64,000 bases of DNA from Chroococcus sp. FPU101 (lineage in GTDB: Bacteria; Cyanobacteriota; Cyanobacteriia; Cyanobacteriales; Microcystaceae): contig NZ_BLJI01000003.1 in the NCBI RefSeq assembly GCF_017312365.1, forward strand, positions 62,001-126,000, read 5' to 3'. The stretch's first letter is position 1, and every line of letters begins with the position of its first letter. Below, piece after piece: positions 17,852 to 28,760 of the stretch. The translations under genes were made by a program, and so were the position numbers. A model generated the notes under the pieces. That model searched no databases. It was not told where the DNA came from and saw only the letters and a list, made by a program, of their open reading frames with translations.

Positions 17852-18745
17852 TTAATTGGTCTGATTAAACTCTAAAATCTGTTCTGCTGTTACTTGTGGT
17901 TTTTCTAAATGGGGAACATGACCACATTCAGTAATCCACACTAGCTTACTATTAGGAATTAATTTTTTAAATTTTGTTGCATCCTTAATCCCTAAGATTT
18001 TATCGTTTTCTCCCCATAAAATTAAGGTGGCTTGTTTAATTGCTGAAATTTTCTCTAAAAATGAACCATAGCCCCCACTTTTAGTAAAAGCAATCAGGGC
18101 TTTATTCCAGTTATCACATTGTAAGTGTAGGGCGGCGCAAAGTTGAGCATCTAAACTGGCAAAAGTTTTATCATAGTAGGCAGCTTTACTAATTGAGCGT
18201 CTGACTGATGAATTTTTGAGGAAAGCAGTAGCGAAAAAGTCAAGGGGATAAAACATATATTTACCTAAAATCGGTGGTTTGGCTAATCCAGCACTATCGA
18301 TTAAAACCAATTTCTCGACGACTTCGGGATAGGTTAAGCTAAAATCTAAGGCTGTTGCTCCTCCCATTGAAGCACCGACTAAAATAACAGGACGTTGGAT
18401 AAAGGTTTTCCAAAAGTAATATAAATGGGTTTTAATCGTTTCGGGTGTGATGGGTACATCTAAACGTCTTTCACTAAAACCAAATCCTAATAAATCAACA
18501 GCCCATATTTCGTTATTTTGGGCAAGAATCGGCAATAAACGGCGATATTCAAATAAAGAACTATCAAAGCCGTGTAATAACAGGATAGGTGTTCCTCCTG
18601 CTCCTTGTTGTACATAGGTTGTTGCGATAGTGTCGGGACTAACGGGAGTTTGAAGAGAGATCACCTGTACCTGTTTGGCTAGATTTATTGAGGTAGATTC
18701 GGTTAGATTATTGATCGTAGAAAGAAGAAATGGAGTACTTGTCAC
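17852..18745 (-). CDS. alpha/beta hydrolase
   Basis: A 297-residue alpha/beta-fold hydrolase. LLLHGFDSS near residue 56 forms the oxyanion-hole region, GASMGGA at 125-131 is the nucleophile elbow with Ser127, GENDKILG near 246 carries the probable acid and CGHVPHLEKP near 272 the catalytic histidine. The substrate is unknown; close relatives include small-ester and chlorophyll-related hydrolases. The start is a GTG at 18745, with no better ATG nearby. Confidence 0.82.
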   Translation of the reverse strand: MTSTPFLLSTINNLTESTSINLAKQVQVISLQTPVSPDTIATTYVQQGAGGTPILLLHGFDSSLFEYRRLLPILAQNNEIWAVDLLGFGFSERRLDVPITPETIKTHLYYFWKTFIQRPVILVGASMGGATALDFSLTYPEVVEKLVLIDSAGLAKPPILGKYMFYPLDFFATAFLKNSSVRRSISKAAYYDKTFASLDAQLCAALHLQCDNWNKALIAFTKSGGYGSFLEKISAIKQATLILWGENDKILGIKDATKFKKLIPNSKLVWITECGHVPHLEKPQVTAEQILEFNQTN

Positions 18746-18796
18746 GCTGATGAGCTTATCCTAAAAACATACTACTATTTTGACAAATTTCGGTCT

Positions 18797-19483
18797 TTAA
18801 GGCATCCATTCTAGAACAATACCAAAACGATTATCTTTGGCTTCTCGCGAGTTCTGTGCGCTAATATCAGCCGCTAGACGAAGCTTAGAGGTTAAAGCAT
18901 ATCCTACCGTAAAACTGGTGATCCCAACTTCATCACTTGTCCCAGGAGACACAAAACTTTGAGTGACTGAAATATCGGCTGCACCTTTACGAGAAAGGGG
19001 TAACATTAACTTTAATCCCACATTCACCCCATCGGTAGAATAGTCATTTGTTTCGATATAACGATATCCGACAACAGGGGCAATATTTACAGGATAACCC
19101 AAGGGTAGAATATAATATTGCAAATCGGCTCCGACGCTTTCCCGTTTGCCATTAAAAGAAGTTTGATAATCTGCTCTTAGTGTTAATCCCGTTTTACCAA
19201 TAAATACATCTTCTACCCCACCATTAATCCCTGCTGAGTCATCCGATGAGGGAAACTGAGAATAGCCTAATCTTAAACGTGTCCGAAAAGCAGGATCATG
19301 TTTAATATCTTCTAAAATATTGGGTATTTCTTTTAACCAACGTTGTAAAACTGGACTGTCTTGGATAATTTCGGGTTTGATATCAATCGTTTGGTCTTCT
19401 GTAGTTTGGCTTCTAACTTGATGAGGAATGAAAATATAGTATATTCCAAGAAAAATAAAAAACTTTTTTTTAAATTGTTTCAT
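18797..19483 (-). CDS. predicted outer-membrane beta-barrel protein
   Basis: A 228-residue protein with an N-terminal signal peptide (MKQFKKKFFIFLGIYYIF, cleavage near VRSQ) and a C-terminal half made of alternating strands that end in an aromatic/hydrophobic residue pattern (LRLGYSQF, TLRADYQTSF, VNVGLKLMLPL, FTVGYALTSKLRLAADISA, RFGIVLEWMP). This looks like a small outer-membrane barrel. ATG 19483 starts exactly at the signal peptide; the longer frame to 19585 is not supported. No family name is recognised. Confidence 0.6.
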   Translation of the reverse strand: MKQFKKKFFIFLGIYYIFIPHQVRSQTTEDQTIDIKPEIIQDSPVLQRWLKEIPNILEDIKHDPAFRTRLRLGYSQFPSSDDSAGINGGVEDVFIGKTGLTLRADYQTSFNGKRESVGADLQYYILPLGYPVNIAPVVGYRYIETNDYSTDGVNVGLKLMLPLSRKGAADISVTQSFVSPGTSDEVGITSFTVGYALTSKLRLAADISAQNSREAKDNRFGIVLEWMP

Positions 19484-19544
19484 TGTTTTGAGCAGTATTT
19501 TGTTTTTGGGTTTGGCAACCAAACCCCTACAGATTTTAGACTGA

Positions 19545-19877
19545 TTACATATCAACAAATTTAACAGCCGTTCCACAGGCAGCAACCATTAACATATTAC
19601 CGCCATTACTAATCCCAATCGACTCATAATCAATATCAACGCTAATAATAGCATTAGCCCCTAACGATTTTGCTGAATCAATCATTTCACGAATTGCAGT
19701 TTCTCTCGCCTGACGCAAAGACTGTTCATAAGCTCCCGATCGTCCACCAACAATATCACGAATTCCAGCAAAAAAATCTTTAAAAATATTCGCGCCTAAA
19801 ATCGCTTCACCATTGACTAAACCACAGTATTGTATAATTTTTTTTCCTTCAAGAGAAGCCGAAGTCGTTACAATCAT
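19545..19877 (-). CDS. YbjQ/UPF0145 family protein
   Basis: A 110-residue protein of the YbjQ (UPF0145, DUF74) family: [28 protein letters not shown] at the start, [19 protein letters not shown] in the middle and [16 protein letters not shown] towards the end. Family members form pentameric or decameric rings and are sometimes labelled heavy-metal-binding, without direct proof. It lies between the outer-membrane protein and DUF2808 genes on the same strand with short gaps (61 and 23 bases). Confidence 0.9.
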   Translation of the reverse strand: MIVTTSASLEGKKIIQYCGLVNGEAILGANIFKDFFAGIRDIVGGRSGAYEQSLRQARETAIREMIDSAKSLGANAIISVDIDYESIGISNGGNMLMVAACGTAVKFVDM

Positions 19878-19900
19878 TTTAATACTCCTAAATTGTTAGA

Positions 19901-20443
19901 TTAGTGGAAAAAAGAGTCTCGATAAAAAGTTAACCGTCCGACACCAAGATACAAACCCATCGGTTTTTCACCCATTGGATAAGCAGTAATCCCAAATAGA
20001 TATATTCCATCAAAATCAGGATTTCGTCTAGGAACTAAACCAATTGTAATTAATTTACCTGGTGACACCGGTTGATCGAAGATCACTGTAATTAAATTTT
20101 GCTGCTGATCTAGAGTTGCACTTTTAATTACTATTCTTTCGCCTTTATTTCTAGGTTGCCCTTCAAAAGCAAAAGTATCATTGAGCCAATAATTAATATC
20201 CTCAAAACCTTGCCTTTGTTGAATGGTAACTTGTTGTAGGGGTTCACCAATATCACTGGGTAAATCAATGGTCACATAATATTTAGCACTCCAAACACTA
20301 ACACTATTTTGAGTGGTTACCATATTCACTAAACGAGGTGCTTTTTCAAAACTACTTCTACCATCGGGAAATTGTACGGCAATAGCAGGAATAGCTAGTA
20401 AACTTAAAAGGCTAATGAGTGTGACGATCGCTTGTTTAAACAT
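19901..20443 (-). CDS. DUF2808 secreted protein
   Basis: A 180-residue secreted protein with a signal peptide (residues 1 to about 22, IPAIAVQF). The mature part has the DUF2808 pattern: FEKAPRLVNMVTT, KYYVTIDLPSDIGEPLQQVTI and a late LFGITAYPMGEKP...LGVGRLTFYR block. DUF2808 proteins are common and often multiple in cyanobacteria, periplasmic or envelope-associated, with no known function. It is 23 bases upstream of the YbjQ gene, probably in one transcript. Confidence 0.85.
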   Translation of the reverse strand: MFKQAIVTLISLLSLLAIPAIAVQFPDGRSSFEKAPRLVNMVTTQNSVSVWSAKYYVTIDLPSDIGEPLQQVTIQQRQGFEDINYWLNDTFAFEGQPRNKGERIVIKSATLDQQQNLITVIFDQPVSPGKLITIGLVPRRNPDFDGIYLFGITAYPMGEKPMGLYLGVGRLTFYRDSFFH

Positions 20444-20571
20444 CGCTTTAATTCAAGACATCTCTAGTTCTCAATCTAACTCATGGTTTGAGCAATTGCT
20501 ATTTGAAAGCAATAAACTATAAAAAATGCGCCGCCCAACTGACGACGCAATAGCTCATTATTTAAACAAGA

Positions 20572-22728
20572 TTAAGCATAAGAAGCCGCTTTACGGGCTG
20601 CTGCTGCTTCATCAGGATGTATTCCTAAACGAGTCAAGTTTAACCGTCCTTTATTATCAATTTCGCGGACTTTTACCACGACTTCATCACCAACGGCTAA
20701 TTCATCTTCGACTTTACCGACTCGTCCCTCGGCTAATTGGGAAATGTGGATCATACCTTCTTTTCCAGACATAATCTCGACAAAAGCCCCAATTTGAATA
20801 ATGCGAGTCACTCGACCTACATAAACTTCGCCTTCATTGATGCGTCGGGTCATATTGTAGATCAGTTTCTTGGCTTTGTCAGCTTGATCGGCATCAACTG
20901 AAGCAATGGTAACGGTTCCATCATCATTGATATCAATTTTGGTTCCTGTTTGTTCCGTAATTCCTTTGATCGTTTTACCACTGGGCCCAATGACTAAACC
21001 GATCATTTCTGGATCGATCTTAATCGTGATCAAACGCGGTGCATAGGGCGATAGTTCAGTACGAGGTTGTTCAATAGTACTGAGCATTTTGTCAAGAATA
21101 TGAATACGGGCGGGTAAGGCTTGATTAATGGCTTTAGCCACCGTATCCATCGATAATCCTGTGATTTTCATATCCATTTGCAGGGCGGTGATTCCTTCAT
21201 CGGTTCCTGCAACTTTGAAATCCATATCTCCCAGAAAATCTTCAATTCCTTGGATATCCGTTAGAATTCGGACTTCATCCCCTTCTTTAATCAATCCCAT
21301 TGCTGCACCGCTAACGGGTTTGAGGAGGGGTACACCTGCATCCATCAACGCGAGAGTGGAACCACAGACCGAACCCATTGAGGTCGAACCATTAGAAGAA
21401 AGAACCTCAGAAACAACCCGCAACACATAGGGGAACTGTTCTTGAGAAGGTAATACTGGAAGAATCGCCCGTTCTGCTAAGGCACCATGTCCAATTTCAC
21501 GCCGTCCTGGGGAACGCATGGGGCGGGTTTCACCGACGGAATAGGGAGGAAAATTATAATGATGGATGTAGCGTTTTTCGTCTTCGGGATGGAGATCATC
21601 GCCTAAATCTTGGGCATCTCCAGGTGTTCCCAAGGTTGCTAAGGATAGAACCTGCGTTAAACCACGATTAAACAAACCGCTTCCATGAACACGTTTTGGT
21701 AAGACCCCAACACGACAACTAATGGGACGCACTTGATCTAAGGCACGACCATCAACCCGTACACCCTCATTAATGATCTGACTCCGCATCAGTTTTTTTG
21801 TCAAATCTTTAAAGAGGTTAGATACAATTTTTGCGTTTTCCACCGTCGCAACTTTTAGGGGATCTTCTTCGGGGAGTTCTGAAATCGCACTATTGACCAG
21901 TGTTTCTTTAACTTCGTCTAAAGCTGCGTCACGAGTCGGTTTATCATAATCGTAATGGGAAAGAATCTTTCTAATCGATTCTGTGGCACGTTCACTAATA
22001 AATGCTTGTAAGTCTTCATGGGTCGCGGGTTCTTCAGCTTTGATTAATTCAAGTCCTAATTCTTGCATTGCCTCATGCTGGGCCGTGATCAGATCTCGAA
22101 CTGCTTCATAACCAAAGTCGATCGCTTCAATAATATCCTGTTCTGGTAGTTGATTGGCTCCCGCTTCAACCATCACCACGCCATCTGGACTTCCTGCGAC
22201 GATTAGATCGAGATCCCCTTTCTCGATTTCGCTATAGGTCGGATTAATAATAAAATCATCTCCAATTAATCCCACACGGACGGCCGCCATTGGCCCAAAA
22301 AAGGGAATTTTTGCTAAGATTGTGGCGATCGATGCACCTGTAACTGCTAAAACATCGGGTGGTACTTCTTCATCCATTGATAGCGTTGTAGCCACGATTT
22401 GAATATCATTTCGCAACCAATTGGGAAACAAGGGACGTAAAGGACGATCAATCAATCGACTCACCAAAATTGCCTTTTCTGGTGGGCGACCTTCCCGACG
22501 CAGAAAACCACCTGGAATACGACCTGCTGCGTACTGTCTTTCTTCGTAATCTACGGTCAATGGTAAAAAATCAATCCCTTCACGACTTGGGGCTGATGTT
22601 GCGGTTACTAAAACTGCCGTATCTCCAGACTGAATTAGTACACTTCCTCCCGCTTGGGGGGCCAAGAGTCCTATCTTTAGCCGAATATCCCTTCCGTCAA
22701 AAGATATTGACTTATCAAATTCTTCCAT
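20572..22728 (-). CDS. pnp: polyribonucleotide nucleotidyltransferase (PNPase)
   Basis: The 718-residue phosphorolytic 3'-5' exoribonuclease has RNase PH domain 1 (about 12-145, [20 protein letters not shown]), an all-helical linker, RNase PH domain 2 (about 325-460, [14 protein letters not shown] and [18 protein letters not shown]), a KH domain ([15 protein letters not shown] near 557) and an S1 domain ([19 protein letters not shown] near 630). It degrades and tails RNA in the cytosol. The start ATG at 22728 gives the normal N terminus. rpsO is not next to it, unlike in many bacteria. Confidence 0.97.
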   Translation of the reverse strand: MEEFDKSISFDGRDIRLKIGLLAPQAGGSVLIQSGDTAVLVTATSAPSREGIDFLPLTVDYEERQYAAGRIPGGFLRREGRPPEKAILVSRLIDRPLRPLFPNWLRNDIQIVATTLSMDEEVPPDVLAVTGASIATILAKIPFFGPMAAVRVGLIGDDFIINPTYSEIEKGDLDLIVAGSPDGVVMVEAGANQLPEQDIIEAIDFGYEAVRDLITAQHEAMQELGLELIKAEEPATHEDLQAFISERATESIRKILSHYDYDKPTRDAALDEVKETLVNSAISELPEEDPLKVATVENAKIVSNLFKDLTKKLMRSQIINEGVRVDGRALDQVRPISCRVGVLPKRVHGSGLFNRGLTQVLSLATLGTPGDAQDLGDDLHPEDEKRYIHHYNFPPYSVGETRPMRSPGRREIGHGALAERAILPVLPSQEQFPYVLRVVSEVLSSNGSTSMGSVCGSTLALMDAGVPLLKPVSGAAMGLIKEGDEVRILTDIQGIEDFLGDMDFKVAGTDEGITALQMDMKITGLSMDTVAKAINQALPARIHILDKMLSTIEQPRTELSPYAPRLITIKIDPEMIGLVIGPSGKTIKGITEQTGTKIDINDDGTVTIASVDADQADKAKKLIYNMTRRINEGEVYVGRVTRIIQIGAFVEIMSGKEGMIHISQLAEGRVGKVEDELAVGDEVVVKVREIDNKGRLNLTRLGIHPDEAAAARKAASYA

Positions 22729-22942
22729 TCGGATTATTATCCCTTTCTATCACTTTTCTCGTTCTGTGGCAATCCTAACATTTTTGGGGTTAAATACGTC
22801 TATAATTTTTTTTCCTTTTAATTAAATGAAGAAATATACTTAGTTTGAAACCATAAAATAGTCTCAATTATCAATCTTTAACTAATCAAATTCGATTTAT
22901 GTTAAATTACATGACGTTAAAATACATTAATTTTTGTCTGGG

Positions 22943-23725
22943 ATGAAAACGGATAAAATTTTTTATACTCTTTTTAAAGCTTTTCCTCAACTTCTGTTTG
23001 AATTGACTGGACAAAATACGGATTTAGCACAAGTTTATGAATTCACTTCTGTCGAGGTTAAAGAACTGGCTTTTCGTATTGATGGTTTATTTTTACCTAA
23101 AACAGTCTCCTCTGATAAGCCGATTTATTTCGTTGAAGTTCAATTTCAAAAAGATCCTGATTTTTACTGGCGATTTATTACAGAAATCTTTTTGTATTTA
23201 GGAACATATCAGATCAATCGACCTTGGCGGGCTATTGTTATTTGGGCTAAAGCAAGTCTGAATTATGAATTGCCAATTCCTTATCAAGATTTTGTCCTCA
23301 ATCAACGTTTAGATCGAATTTATTTGAATGAATTGGCTAAGAGCGATCGACAGTCGGTAGGTATTTCTATCTTAAAGTTTATTGCTAGTTCACAGTCTAA
23401 AGCACCAGAGCAATTCCCCCTGTTACTTGAGCAAGTCGAACAAGAAATCATCGAAGTTCCTCAGAAAAAAGAAGTGATAGAATTAATAGAGAAAATCATT
23501 ATTTATAAGTTTCCCAAAAAAAGTCGTAAGGAGTTAGAAAGAATGTTTAACTTAACAGACTGGAAAAAAACACAATTTTATCGAGAAGTCAAGCAAGAGG
23601 GTAAATTAGAAACGATTCCGCTTTTGCTGAGATTAGGGCTAACGGCTGAACAAATCTCAACTGAACTCGGATTAGAACTAGAATTGGTTCGCCAAGCCAT
23701 CAAAAATTACAGAGAAAATAACTAA
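22943..23725 (+). CDS. Rpn-like PD-(D/E)XK nuclease (DUF2887)
   Basis: A 260-residue protein of the Rpn/YhgA-like family. The PD-(D/E)XK core is visible as Asp47 in FRIDGLFLP and Glu65/Gln67 in FVEVQFQ, followed by the YWRFITEIFLYLGTY helix. Rpn proteins are transposase-like nucleases that promote RecA-independent recombination and are often multicopy in cyanobacteria. The C terminus has a helix-turn-helix-like GLTAEQISTELGLELELV segment. ATG 22943 is chosen over the TTG at 22934, since homologues start MKTDKIFY. It ends two bases before the convergent nitrate-reductase-associated gene. Confidence 0.83.
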   Translation: MKTDKIFYTLFKAFPQLLFELTGQNTDLAQVYEFTSVEVKELAFRIDGLFLPKTVSSDKPIYFVEVQFQKDPDFYWRFITEIFLYLGTYQINRPWRAIVIWAKASLNYELPIPYQDFVLNQRLDRIYLNELAKSDRQSVGISILKFIASSQSKAPEQFPLLLEQVEQEIIEVPQKKEVIELIEKIIIYKFPKKSRKELERMFNLTDWKKTQFYREVKQEGKLETIPLLLRLGLTAEQISTELGLELELVRQAIKNYRENN

Positions 23726-23727
23726 CC

Positions 23728-24180
23728 TTAAATTAAATGAAATTCTTTTAAGGCTGGATAAAAATTTTGATTTTCATGGCTAGGACGACTTAATTTAATT
23801 AAGGCAAAACGTTCTAATGGTGTTAATTTTTCCCATTGCTGAGGTGTAATTTTTACATCCATTTCCGCCGCTTTTTCTAAAAGCATATCGGGAATGACTG
23901 TCGTATTTAGCCAAGGAGGGTTAGTCTCAGTTGGCAACTCTCCCGCAGGTTGTCCCGTTTTGGTTGTAACTAATTGTTGTAAAAACGATTGATATGTTTC
24001 TATTTCTTCAGCCGTCAAACAAGGCATTGTGATTAACGCCTCTTTTTCTAATGAACTCAACTGATTCCAATGGGTTAATTTTAACTTGATACCACAAGTA
24101 TCTAATTTCATGCGTACCACCATCGGGATACAGTGCAGAGTATCCATGAAATCTGCTTCAAAATTGAAAAAATGAGTCAT
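23728..24180 (-). CDS. nitrate reductase-associated protein
   Basis: A 150-residue soluble protein of the cyanobacterial nitrate-reductase-associated family, recognisable from FNFEADFMDTLHCIPMVVRMKLD at the start and the repeated W..L...E..AL helical units (HWNQLSSLEKEALITMPC and QWEKLTPLERFALIKLSR). It is the second gene after narB on the minus strand with a 14-base gap, so it should be co-transcribed. Its role is thought to be accessory to nitrate reductase maturation or activity, but this is not proven. Confidence 0.9.
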   Translation of the reverse strand: MTHFFNFEADFMDTLHCIPMVVRMKLDTCGIKLKLTHWNQLSSLEKEALITMPCLTAEEIETYQSFLQQLVTTKTGQPAGELPTETNPPWLNTTVIPDMLLEKAAEMDVKITPQQWEKLTPLERFALIKLSRPSHENQNFYPALKEFHLI

Positions 24181-24194
24181 AATTTAGGCATTTT

Positions 24195-26468
24195 TTAAGA
24201 CGATACAGAAGCTAATTCATTTTTGATTAAAAAGGAACTAGGGTAACTATGTTCTGTTTCAGAAGAATTTGTCACTGCATTAAGTTGCACCGCACAAGCT
24301 TTTAACTCAGGTTCAAGAGAAATTGGACAAGCTGAAGGATGAGTTAAATTATTAGCTTCTGCATCCAATGCCCAAAGTGCGCCCCAGTGCATCGGCACAA
24401 AGACACATCCTGGTGTAATCCCTTTAGTAATCATAACGGGAAAACGAGCTTTTCCGCGACGTGATTTTATTTCGATGATTTGTCCTTCTTGGAATCCTAA
24501 TCGATTTGCATCTTTGGGGTGAATTTCGATAAACGGTTCGGGGTGCATTTTAGTAATTTTTTCAATTCGTCCCGTACGAGTCATCGTGTGCCAGTGTCCG
24601 TAGAGTCTACCCACAGTCAGCACAAAGGGATATTGTTCATCGGGAATTTCGACTAATCCTTTGGCATGGAAAGCGACAAATTTAGCACGTCCATCAGGAG
24701 TATTGAAGTGCCAATCTGTATAGAGGCGTTTTGCTTTGGGTTTTCCTTCTTTTGCTTTGAATAAACCCGAAAATAAGCCCGCAGTTGGTTCACTCGACGG
24801 GTTAGTGGGATTAACTTCAGGACAAGGCCACTGAGTCGGCCCATCTTGCTTTAAGCGTTCATAACTTAAACCTGTCATATCACAGGGACGATGACGAGTC
24901 AGTTCGACAAATTCCCGATATACATCAGCCGAATTCTTGAAGTTAAACTGTTCTGTAAAACCTAATCGACGACCCACTTCGGCGAAAATTTCCCAGTCAG
25001 GTCTCGCTTCGCCTACTGGTTCACGAAAACGGGGGCAAAGTGTCACAACTCGCTCAGAATTAGTCATTGTACCTGTTTTTTCTCCCCATTGGGCCGCTGG
25101 TAATAACACATGGGCGTAAGCGGCGGTTTCTGTGGGGTAATAGGCATCTTGATAGACGGTAAAGGGAGATTTGAGTAAGGCGGCTTTGGTTCGTTCTAAG
25201 TCGGGCATACTAACGGCGGGATTGGTTGCAGCAATCCATAAAACGCTGACATCTCCTGTTTCTAAACCTGTAATCATCCGCCAAGCATCTCGCCCTGGAA
25301 ATGAAGATATATGATTTTCTGGGAGATTCCAGATTTTTTCGACTTCGGCGCGATGTTGAGCATTTTTGATAGAACGATATCCTGGTAACAGATGGCTGAG
25401 TCCACCAGCTTCTCGTCCACCCATTGCGTTCGGTTGTCCTGTTAAAGAAAATGGCCCCGCCCCGGGCTTACCAATATTTCCTGTCATCAGATGTAGATTA
25501 TTAATAGAGCAGACTTTGGCAGTTCCCTCAGAAGATTGATTGACCCCCATTGACCAGAGTGAAAGAACGCTTTCTGATTCTGCCCAGTATCTAGCGGCTT
25601 CTTCTAAATGATCGATACGAATACCGCATTTACGCGCTACAACTTCGGGAGGATAATGACTGATGACTTCTGCGTATTGACTAAAACCTGTTGTACATTC
25701 ATCAATGAAAAAGGTATCAAATTTACCCCAACGCATTATTAGATAAGCAATTCCGTTGAGTAAATCGATGTCGGTACCCGGTTTAATGGCAAGGTGAAGG
25801 GTTGCTGCTTCGGCTGTTTTTGTGGTTCGCGGATCAACGACAATGAGTTTAGCTTTTGGGTTCTTTTTGAGATATTTGTGGAGACGGTTAAAAACGATCG
25901 GATGACATTCAGCGGTGTTGGTTCCGATGAGAAATGCACAATCGGTCATTTCTAGGTCATCATAACAACAGGGCGGCCCATCTGAGCCAAAATTTTGTAT
26001 ATAACCCGCGACAGCAGATGCCATACATAAACGGGAGTTAGCATCAAAATTATTGGTTCCTAAACAGCCTTTAATGAGCTTTTGAGCAATGTAGTAATCT
26101 TCAGTCTGAAATTGACCTGAACCATACATACATACAGCATCAGCCCCTTGTGTTGCTGCTACAGACTGAATTTGTTGAGTGATGCGGTCTAGGGCTTGAT
26201 CCCAACTGACTCGGCGAAAGGGTTCTGAGAGTGAATCCCGCATCATAGGATATTTTAAGCGGTCTTTATCGAGGGATTCAGTGATTGTTGCTCCTTTAAC
26301 ACAGACCATTCCTTGACTTGACGGATGAGAGCGATCGCCGACTACTTTCCAAATTGGGTTTCCTTGGCTATCACGATTGGTGGCACGACCAGAACCTGCT
26401 GGGGGGGTCACTTCTAGTCCACAACCCACACCACAATAAGGACATAGGGTTTTTACTGAGTCAGTCAT
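24195..26468 (-). CDS. narB: ferredoxin-nitrate reductase
   Basis: The 757-residue assimilatory nitrate reductase reduces nitrate to nitrite in the cytosol with electrons from reduced ferredoxin. The N terminus binds the 4Fe-4S cluster with CPYCGVGC at residues 9-16 and a further Cys in GMVCVKGA near 57. The molybdopterin oxidoreductase domain follows ([23 protein letters not shown] with the region contacting Mo, [10 protein letters not shown]), and the molybdopterin dinucleotide-binding domain is near 630-730 ([18 protein letters not shown]). An NtcA palindrome lies 76 bases upstream. No nirA or nitrate transporter is adjacent in this window. Confidence 0.95.
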   Translation of the reverse strand: MTDSVKTLCPYCGVGCGLEVTPPAGSGRATNRDSQGNPIWKVVGDRSHPSSQGMVCVKGATITESLDKDRLKYPMMRDSLSEPFRRVSWDQALDRITQQIQSVAATQGADAVCMYGSGQFQTEDYYIAQKLIKGCLGTNNFDANSRLCMASAVAGYIQNFGSDGPPCCYDDLEMTDCAFLIGTNTAECHPIVFNRLHKYLKKNPKAKLIVVDPRTTKTAEAATLHLAIKPGTDIDLLNGIAYLIMRWGKFDTFFIDECTTGFSQYAEVISHYPPEVVARKCGIRIDHLEEAARYWAESESVLSLWSMGVNQSSEGTAKVCSINNLHLMTGNIGKPGAGPFSLTGQPNAMGGREAGGLSHLLPGYRSIKNAQHRAEVEKIWNLPENHISSFPGRDAWRMITGLETGDVSVLWIAATNPAVSMPDLERTKAALLKSPFTVYQDAYYPTETAAYAHVLLPAAQWGEKTGTMTNSERVVTLCPRFREPVGEARPDWEIFAEVGRRLGFTEQFNFKNSADVYREFVELTRHRPCDMTGLSYERLKQDGPTQWPCPEVNPTNPSSEPTAGLFSGLFKAKEGKPKAKRLYTDWHFNTPDGRAKFVAFHAKGLVEIPDEQYPFVLTVGRLYGHWHTMTRTGRIEKITKMHPEPFIEIHPKDANRLGFQEGQIIEIKSRRGKARFPVMITKGITPGCVFVPMHWGALWALDAEANNLTHPSACPISLEPELKACAVQLNAVTNSSETEHSYPSSFLIKNELASVSS

Positions 26469-26543
26469 AGGATTTTGCTTTTTTACCTTTTCTACCTTTA
26501 AGTCTGTCTTCTTTGATCGTCTTTAAAGTTCTGTTAATAAAGT

Positions 26544-26557
26544 GTAATTTTTAATAC
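26544..26557 (-). promoter_or_regulatory. NtcA binding site of the narB operon
   Basis: GTA-N8-TAC is exact at 26544-26557 and embedded in a 20-base near-perfect palindrome AGTGTA...TACACT (26541-26560). NtcA, the global nitrogen regulator of cyanobacteria, activates narB-type genes from such sites. It is centred about 82 bases before the narB start. A clear -10 element at the standard spacing was not certain (TTTAAAG near 26524 is a candidate). Confidence 0.75.
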
Positions 26558-26987
26558 ACTTTATCAGCAATTTTCCCTGTTTAGGATATCTATCATGCAA
26601 ATTGTGCATTTTTGACGAGAATTTGCTTTAATTTAAAAAGATTATCTCATCTTTTCTTAAACTTAACTGCTCTGAGATTTTAGGAATGTATAAAATGATA
26701 TAATCACTCCCATTAAAGTCATTAAAGTTTGACAAAAGTCTGTATACAATAAACGCTCAACAACTAACAGTTTTGTTGATTCGTGTAGAAGCGCTCTCCT
26801 CATTAACTTTATTCAATTCTTTTTTTGATTCCTCAATAAAAAAAAGGAAAAGCTTGTATTTTTTCTATTCCCCGACTTTCTCCTTTGTTTGGTTCCAAAA
26901 CTTTACAACTAGAAATAGACCAGCCAAAATGTTGTTAGATCAGCTATGCTGGTTTGGATACAAGTACTTCGGTAGTGGGCAGACGCG
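26558..26987. other. divergent promoter region without a gene
   Basis: This spacer separates the divergent narB operon and the subtilase gene. A weak plus-strand frame (26773-26991) starts with TTG, has atypical composition and runs into the protease start, so it is not called. Beyond the NtcA site I see no tRNA, small RNA or repeat that I can support. Confidence 0.55.
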
Positions 26988-28760
26988 ATGAAAAAACTGT
27001 TACTGATATGCCTATTTATCATCGGGTTAGGAGTAGCCCTTGTCAATTTCAAAGGATTGGCAGCAAAAGGAAACTATAACTCGATTATTGTTAATTTTAG
27101 AGAAGATATTCCCTCAACCGTTTTGAGCCAGCAACTTGAAACGATCAGCCAACAATACAAGCAAACTCCTAATCTAAATAGTATATTTTCCATCAATGAA
27201 CATCTCTACACCCTTAATGGCGACGAAAAACTATTAAAAGCACTGCAACGATCGCCCCTTACGCCGTATGTAGAATCCATTGAACCCAACTATATCTATC
27301 AAGCCTTTGAAGTTCCCAATGATCCAGAATACAGCAAACAGTGGAACTTCCGTAGTATCAATATCGAACGCGCTTGGGAAGAAACCCAAGGAGAAGGGGT
27401 TACTGTCGCCGTCATTGATACAGGTGTATCGAAAGTTCCCGACTTAGAACAAACTGCCTTTGTCGAAGGATATGATTTTGTCAACGATCGCATTGAGGCG
27501 ATTGATGATAATGGTCATGGAACCCACGTCGCAGGGACGATCGCCCAATCGACTAATAATAACTATGGTGTCGCGGGGATCGCCTACAAAGCCAAAATTA
27601 TGCCCCTGAAAGTGCTATCTGTTGGGGGTGGCGGAACCATCACAGATATTGCCGAAGCGATTCGTTTTGCGGCGGATCATGGTGCGAATGTGATTAATAT
27701 GAGCTTAGGTGGCGGTGGCGATACTCAGGTTTTAAAAGAAGCGATCGACTATGCTCATGATAAAGGTGTCATTATCGTTGCGGCGGCGGGAAACTCAAAC
27801 CAAAATTCTGCTGCTTATCCTGCGCGTTATCCCCATGTAATAAGTGTTTCCGCACTTGACCCTACTGGTAAAAAAGCCCCTTATTCTAATTATGGTGCAG
27901 GGGTTGATATTTCGGCTCCTGGGGGATCTGAAGAAGGTAAAATCTTACAAGAAACCATTGATCCCGATACAGGTAATCCCGTTTTCACAGAGTTTCAAGG
28001 AACCAGTATGGCAGCACCTCATGTTGCAGGTGTCGCCGCTTTGATTAAAGCTTCTAATGAAAAACTCGAACCCGAAGAAGTCCTAAAAGTCTTAAAAGAG
28101 TCTTCCCGTCAGGTGAAAGAAGATCCGTTTAATCATTATGGCGCGGGACAACTTGACGCAGCATCAGCCGTTCAACTCGCCCTCAAAGGTCAAATCACCT
28201 TTAAAGATTTCTTTCGTTGGTTAAGAGATAGTGGTTATCTCAATCCGCGCTTTTGGATTGATGGAGGAGTCGCTGCATTATTACCTAAAGTAGCAATGGT
28301 TTTAGGTTCTTATATCTTTGCTTGGTTTTTACGGAATTATTTCCCCTTCAATTGGACTTGGCCCCTCAGTACTGGCTTAATTTTTGGCAGTACAGGGTTA
28401 TTTTTCCTTAGAGGATTTTATATCTTTGATTTACCGCAATGGCCATTTAGAGTTATGGGAAGTTCACTACCAGAATTAGGAAATATTATTCAAGGAAATC
28501 CTTGGTTTAATCCGTTCTTTGCCAGTGTAATTATTCCATTTTGCCTGATTGCGCTCCTGTTAGGTCATCGGCAATGGCGATGGTTTGCTATTGGCACAAC
28601 TTTAGGGGTTGCCGTTTGTTTAGGTGTTGCTGCGGTGATGTCTCCCGGTGTGATGTGGTTAGGACAAGATACCTTAGCTAGATGTTTTCTCGCTGTCAAT
28701 GCTTTCTTATGTATAGGATTAGCTTGTTTAGCGATGAAGGGAGATGAAAGTGCCATATGA
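26988..28760 (+). CDS. S8 subtilase with C-terminal membrane domain
   Basis: A 590-residue serine protease. A signal peptide or anchor (residues 1-26) and an inhibitor-I9-like propeptide (about 30-105) precede the subtilisin domain with catalytic Asp144 (VAVIDTGVS), His177 (NGHGTHVAGT) and Ser near 339 (GTSMAAPHVAG). After residue about 420 come five to six hydrophobic segments (VAMVLGSYIFAWFL, GLIFGSTGLFFL, FFASVIIPFCLIALLLGH, VAVCLGVAAVM, CFLAVNAFLCIGLACLA), so the enzyme is membrane-tethered with the protease domain outside the cytoplasm. Substrate unknown. The stop overlaps the start of the next gene (ATGA, 28757-28760). Confidence 0.88.
   Translation: MKKLLLICLFIIGLGVALVNFKGLAAKGNYNSIIVNFREDIPSTVLSQQLETISQQYKQTPNLNSIFSINEHLYTLNGDEKLLKALQRSPLTPYVESIEPNYIYQAFEVPNDPEYSKQWNFRSINIERAWEETQGEGVTVAVIDTGVSKVPDLEQTAFVEGYDFVNDRIEAIDDNGHGTHVAGTIAQSTNNNYGVAGIAYKAKIMPLKVLSVGGGGTITDIAEAIRFAADHGANVINMSLGGGGDTQVLKEAIDYAHDKGVIIVAAAGNSNQNSAAYPARYPHVISVSALDPTGKKAPYSNYGAGVDISAPGGSEEGKILQETIDPDTGNPVFTEFQGTSMAAPHVAGVAALIKASNEKLEPEEVLKVLKESSRQVKEDPFNHYGAGQLDAASAVQLALKGQITFKDFFRWLRDSGYLNPRFWIDGGVAALLPKVAMVLGSYIFAWFLRNYFPFNWTWPLSTGLIFGSTGLFFLRGFYIFDLPQWPFRVMGSSLPELGNIIQGNPWFNPFFASVIIPFCLIALLLGHRQWRWFAIGTTLGVAVCLGVAAVMSPGVMWLGQDTLARCFLAVNAFLCIGLACLAMKGDESAI

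Noticed and set aside
26773-26991. Plus-strand 72-residue frame before the subtilase
   Set aside because: It starts with TTG, has no good ribosome-binding site, unusual composition, and overlaps the protease start. It looks like a chance frame in the promoter region.
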